Of a stretch of 37,901 nt of DNA, positions 36,019 through 37,901 are shown in pieces. The stretch lies in assembly GCA_045591035.1 (NCBI GenBank), contig JAZNSG010000001.1, forward strand, positions 1-37,901, in the 5' to 3' direction. Source of the stretch: SIG440 sp045591035. GTDB taxonomy: Bacteria; Bacillota; Clostridia; Monoglobales; Monoglobaceae. The notes under the pieces were generated by a model, which worked only from the letters and a program-made list of their open reading frames with translations, had not been told where the DNA came from and did no database searches. How positions within the stretch are numbered: the stretch's first letter is position 1; every line of letters begins with the position of its first letter. The translations under genes and the position numbers were made by a program.

Positions 36019-36059
36019 AAAAAGAGCTGTTTAAAAAGCTTTGCTTTTTAAACAGCTCC
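36018..36059. terminator. Hairpin terminator between glgP and the convergent AEC gene
   Basis: Perfect 16-bp arms (36024-36039 and 36043-36058, beginning GAGCTGTTTAAAAAGC) enclose a TTT loop. On the minus strand it is followed by six T's, making a strong intrinsic terminator for the AEC transporter gene. On the plus strand the tail is weaker (CTTGCTTTA), but the stem is well placed to end the glycogen operon as well. Confidence 0.88.
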
Positions 36060-36072
36060 TTGCTTTAGCATT

Positions 36073-36981
36073 TTAAGCGAGTAATGAAATCATAACAGGA
36101 ATGGTAGCCAAAGAAAGAATTGTTGAAACAAGAGCAAGACCTGTGCCTGTGCGACAGTCTTTTCCAACTAATTTGGGGAATATAATGGGATTAAGTCCAC
36201 TAGGCATTCCTATTACTAGAAATGAAACAAGCGCCATTTTTTGTCCCATAATAAAATATATAGGAACAGAAAAAGCTAAGGGTATTAAAATGAGTCTTAT
36301 AACGGACATAAGATAAATCCGCCAATCTTTAAGGAATGAAAAGGTTTTTTGCTCCCCGATAGAAATTCCGAGAAGCAGCATTGCAATAGGTCCGATACAA
36401 TTTCCTGAGTTAGTAAGGAAAGTATTCAAAACCGTTGGAACGGGAATACTGAAAAGACCCCAGATTGAACCTAAGAATGTTGCTATAAAAATCGGGTTTA
36501 TGAAACTTTTTATTGAGAATTTTCCACCGAAGGTAAGAAGGTTGTATCCCTTTGTGTATGTGTAAATTATGGAAGGGAATATAAAGAAAATAATGTTTAA
36601 AAGCATAGTGCTTTCAAACAGAGCCTCTGCGAGAACATAGCCCATATAACTTGCATTGCAAATCACAAAGGAATATTCATAAACATTTTTCTCGTATGGG
36701 TCTTCGGAAAAATATCGTGTCAGCAGTTTAGCCAGAATAATCTGCCCTGCAAGAACTGCACAACCTATAAGGACAATTACATAGTTTTCAGTTAAATATG
36801 TAACAGTAAAGTCGTTTGCGAATGACTGAAACTGCTTTGCAGGCAAAAATATGTAAGCTGCCAAAACCGAAAGGATTTTGGCGTGACGCGGGTCTACGAT
36901 ATTTGTTTTTACAAGGACATATCCGATAACAGAAAAAATGAATAAAATAGCTACTTGACCGAAAATTATTGACATTCCCAT
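36073..36981 (-). CDS. AEC-family (auxin efflux carrier-like) transporter
   Basis: This is a 302-residue integral membrane protein with about ten hydrophobic helices arranged as two halves, as in the AEC/Mem_trans family. Visible features are a first helix VAILFIFSVIGYVLVKTNIVD, the central GPIAMLLLGISIGE and the C-terminal GMPSGLNPIIF, positions at which the family has conserved Gly/Pro/Asn. Bacterial members move organic acids or amino-acid-related substrates such as malate, but the substrate cannot be read here. AGAGGTG precedes the ATG by 7 bases. It follows the DUF5662 gene by 23 bases, so they are probably co-transcribed. Confidence 0.9.
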   Translation of the reverse strand: MGMSIIFGQVAILFIFSVIGYVLVKTNIVDPRHAKILSVLAAYIFLPAKQFQSFANDFTVTYLTENYVIVLIGCAVLAGQIILAKLLTRYFSEDPYEKNVYEYSFVICNASYMGYVLAEALFESTMLLNIIFFIFPSIIYTYTKGYNLLTFGGKFSIKSFINPIFIATFLGSIWGLFSIPVPTVLNTFLTNSGNCIGPIAMLLLGISIGEQKTFSFLKDWRIYLMSVIRLILIPLAFSVPIYFIMGQKMALVSFLVIGMPSGLNPIIFPKLVGKDCRTGTGLALVSTILSLATIPVMISLLA

Positions 36982-37004
36982 TATAAAGCACCTCTTTGAA
37001 AAAA

Positions 37005-37532
37005 TTAGTAGTTTTTTGTATTTTTGATGTGTTTAAAGGCTCTATCTTCTCCGACTTCTGCAAGCATAGTAAGCCATGATTCAAGGAGGTCGGAGGTTTC
37101 GCTGTGAATAATGCGGTGAGCTTTGCCGCGGATAAAGTACTCAAGGGGATGTTGGTCGGTATAGTTATCTCCCTGATAGATTTTACTTGCGGCTACCCGG
37201 TCACAAAACATTTCTTTGACAAAAACAATTGGCATTTTTACAGGCATAACCTGTTTTTTTGCCGGGTTGTAGTCTGTCCAGTATTCGAAATGATGGCGAT
37301 TTCTCCCTTTATGGTGAAGCCATGCGGAAGAATATCCGAAAGCTTCTCGTTCAGCCTCGTTGGGGCTTCGGGAACCTTTGAAAAATTTTACTCCCGGGAA
37401 AAATTCAACAGGTGAGTATTTCGAAAGGTCATGAAGGAGACCGCGCCACAAAATTCCGGTCTTTTTGCAGTGGCAGATAACCTTGTTGCGATGTTTTGTG
37501 ATTGTGGTTAAATGTCCCCAAAAATTTGACAT
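37005..37532 (-). CDS. DUF5662-family protein with HD-like histidines
   Basis: This soluble 175-residue protein shows an ordered set of possible metal ligands: H14 (ITKHRNKV), H34-D35 (LLHDLSKYS), and the cluster H73-H74 with H80-H81 (WLHHKGRNRHHFEYW). The spacing recalls HD-domain phosphohydrolases of the YfbR type, though catalytic activity is inference. DUF5662 members are common in Firmicutes and are sometimes mislabelled catalase. I used ATG 37530-37532 with AGGGAGGGGG upstream. An in-frame upstream extension to 37613 would encode a hydrophobic, Cys-containing leader but runs through the promoter region. It is followed by the AEC transporter gene. Confidence 0.82.
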   Translation of the reverse strand: MSNFWGHLTTITKHRNKVICHCKKTGILWRGLLHDLSKYSPVEFFPGVKFFKGSRSPNEAEREAFGYSSAWLHHKGRNRHHFEYWTDYNPAKKQVMPVKMPIVFVKEMFCDRVAASKIYQGDNYTDQHPLEYFIRGKAHRIIHSETSDLLESWLTMLAEVGEDRAFKHIKNTKNY

Positions 37533-37572
37533 ATAAGTAAAAACCCCCTCCCTGAAAAATTTCACAGAGCAT

Positions 37573-37601
37573 ATTGTATCACAGCAAACAAAAAAAAGCA
37601 A
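37573..37601 (-). promoter_or_regulatory. Candidate promoter of the DUF5662-AEC pair
   Basis: On the minus strand an extended -10 (TGA followed by TACAAT, hexamer at 37573-37578) is preceded, after 17 bases, by TTGCTT at 37596-37601 (3 of 6 matches to TTGACA). The start codon is about 40 bases downstream. The TGn extension could compensate for the weak -35. Confidence 0.45.
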
Positions 37602-37604
37602 GAG

Positions 37605-37633
37605 AAAAAGCACCGATTTCTAATCGGTGCTTT
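37605..37633 (-). terminator. Intrinsic terminator after the small cysteine-rich gene
   Basis: Perfect 12-bp arms AAAGCACCGATT (37607-37618) and its complement (37622-37633) enclose a TCT loop. On the minus strand the stem ends in five T's. It lies 22 bases after the stop of the micro-protein gene at 37655 and just upstream of the DUF5662 promoter, so it isolates the two transcripts. Confidence 0.85.
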
Positions 37634-37654
37634 GAATTTTTTTAAGATTTAAAA

Positions 37655-37768
37655 TTAGCAACCACAGCCGCATCCGGAGTTGTTGCCGTTGTCGCAGCAA
37701 CAGCTTACTAAGAGAATCAATATGATTATCCAAAGGCAACTGTTGTTACCGAAACCGCCAAAACACAT
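37655..37768 (-). CDS. 37-residue cysteine-rich single-helix membrane micro-protein
   Basis: A very strong ribosome site (AAAGGAGGTG) precedes an ATG, and the frame runs 37 codons to TAA. The N-terminus is short and rich in Gly and Asn (MCFGGFGNN). A hydrophobic stretch WIIILILLLV (about residues 13-21, long enough for one short membrane helix with neighbours) is followed by a cysteine triplet CCC and a Gly/Asn/Cys tail ending CGCGC. Nine of 37 residues are cysteine. It is too short for routine gene calling. Similar small Gly/Cys peptides occur in Clostridia, sometimes labelled high-cysteine or YjcZ-like, with no settled function. A metal-binding, spore-coat or membrane-stress role is speculation. 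A second copy of the same design lies 40 bases upstream. Confidence 0.75.
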   Translation of the reverse strand: MCFGGFGNNSCLWIIILILLVSCCCDNGNNSGCGCGC

Positions 37769-37808
37769 AAAGCACACCTCCTTTCAAGATAAAATTCTGG
37801 TGAACAAT

Positions 37809-37901
37809 TTAGTCACAACAGCAATCATTGTTGCGGGGCATAACAGGAGTGCAATTTGAATTGCCTCCGCCGCAACAGCACGAAAGAATAAGGAGAAGGA
37901 T
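37809..37901 (-). CDS. Second cysteine-rich micro-protein (start beyond window)
   Basis: The minus-strand frame is open from the window edge to a TAA at 37809-37811, giving the last 30 residues. It has the same design as its neighbour: a hydrophobic segment (ILLLILS) at the edge, then CCCGGGNSN, a short polar linker and a final DCCCD. Six of the last 23 residues, plus one more in the linker, are cysteine. The N-terminus and ribosome site lie right of the window. The similar layout of the two adjacent genes suggests a tandem duplication or a functional pair. Confidence 0.65.
   Translation of the reverse strand: MLLLILSCCCGGGNSNCTPVMPRNNDCCCD

Noticed and set aside
37533..37613. N-terminal extension of the DUF5662 protein with a hydrophobic leader
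   Set aside because: It runs through the predicted promoter and lacks a ribosome site; the family start at MSNFWGHL has a strong one.
1..37901. CRISPR arrays, tRNA or rRNA genes, insertion sequences, phage genes
   Set aside because: No direct-repeat arrays, cloverleaf-like genes, transposases or integrases were seen on either strand.

Overview
The window is a gene-dense chromosomal segment from a low-to-moderate G+C Gram-positive bacterium, most likely an anaerobic member of the Clostridia. Four things point there: the order mutS-mutL-miaA, a ylmE-sepF-ylmH-divIVA division cluster, a GlgC/GlgD pair in a glycogen operon, and strong AGGAGG-type ribosome sites with some GTG starts. There is no phage, transposon, CRISPR, tRNA or rRNA signal. 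No stretch over about 200 bases lacks a gene. A precise genus cannot be read from the sequence.

Region 1 (1-16469, plus strand) is a long informational and division run. It begins inside mutS, then mutL, miaA, a membrane-anchored HlyD-like protein and yggS/ylmE. A well-spaced promoter and a perfect palindrome precede sepF, followed by ylmH, divIVA, lspA, an rluD-type pseudouridine synthase, radC, uvrB and uvrA. Many junctions overlap or nearly touch. A perfect 16-bp stem terminator closes the run at 16474-16511. Mismatch repair (MutS, MutL) and nucleotide excision repair (UvrA, UvrB) therefore flank division and cell-envelope functions.

Region 2 (16518-25705, minus strand) reads right to left: a HAD sugar-phosphatase-like protein, the AddB helicase-nuclease subunit, two half-ABC exporters that look like a heterodimer with one degenerate ATP site, and a DUF1846 protein that probably has its own promoter. 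addA is not beside addB.

Region 3 (25824-36018, plus strand) is a compact glycogen operon: an intracellular GH13 amylase/neopullulanase-like enzyme, glgB, glgC, glgD, glgA and glgP. ADP-glucose is made by GlgC (GlgD is a non-catalytic paralogue), polymerised by GlgA, branched by GlgB and mobilised by GlgP. The GH13 enzyme probably handles limit dextrins or branches.

Region 4 (36018-37901, minus strand) holds an AEC-family membrane transporter behind a DUF5662 histidine-rich protein. At the right edge are two very small cysteine-rich, single-membrane-helix proteins in tandem, the second cut by the window end. These micro-proteins are the least explained genes here. Most of the rest is recognisable core metabolism and repair, and I see no clear evidence of a wholly new multi-gene system.
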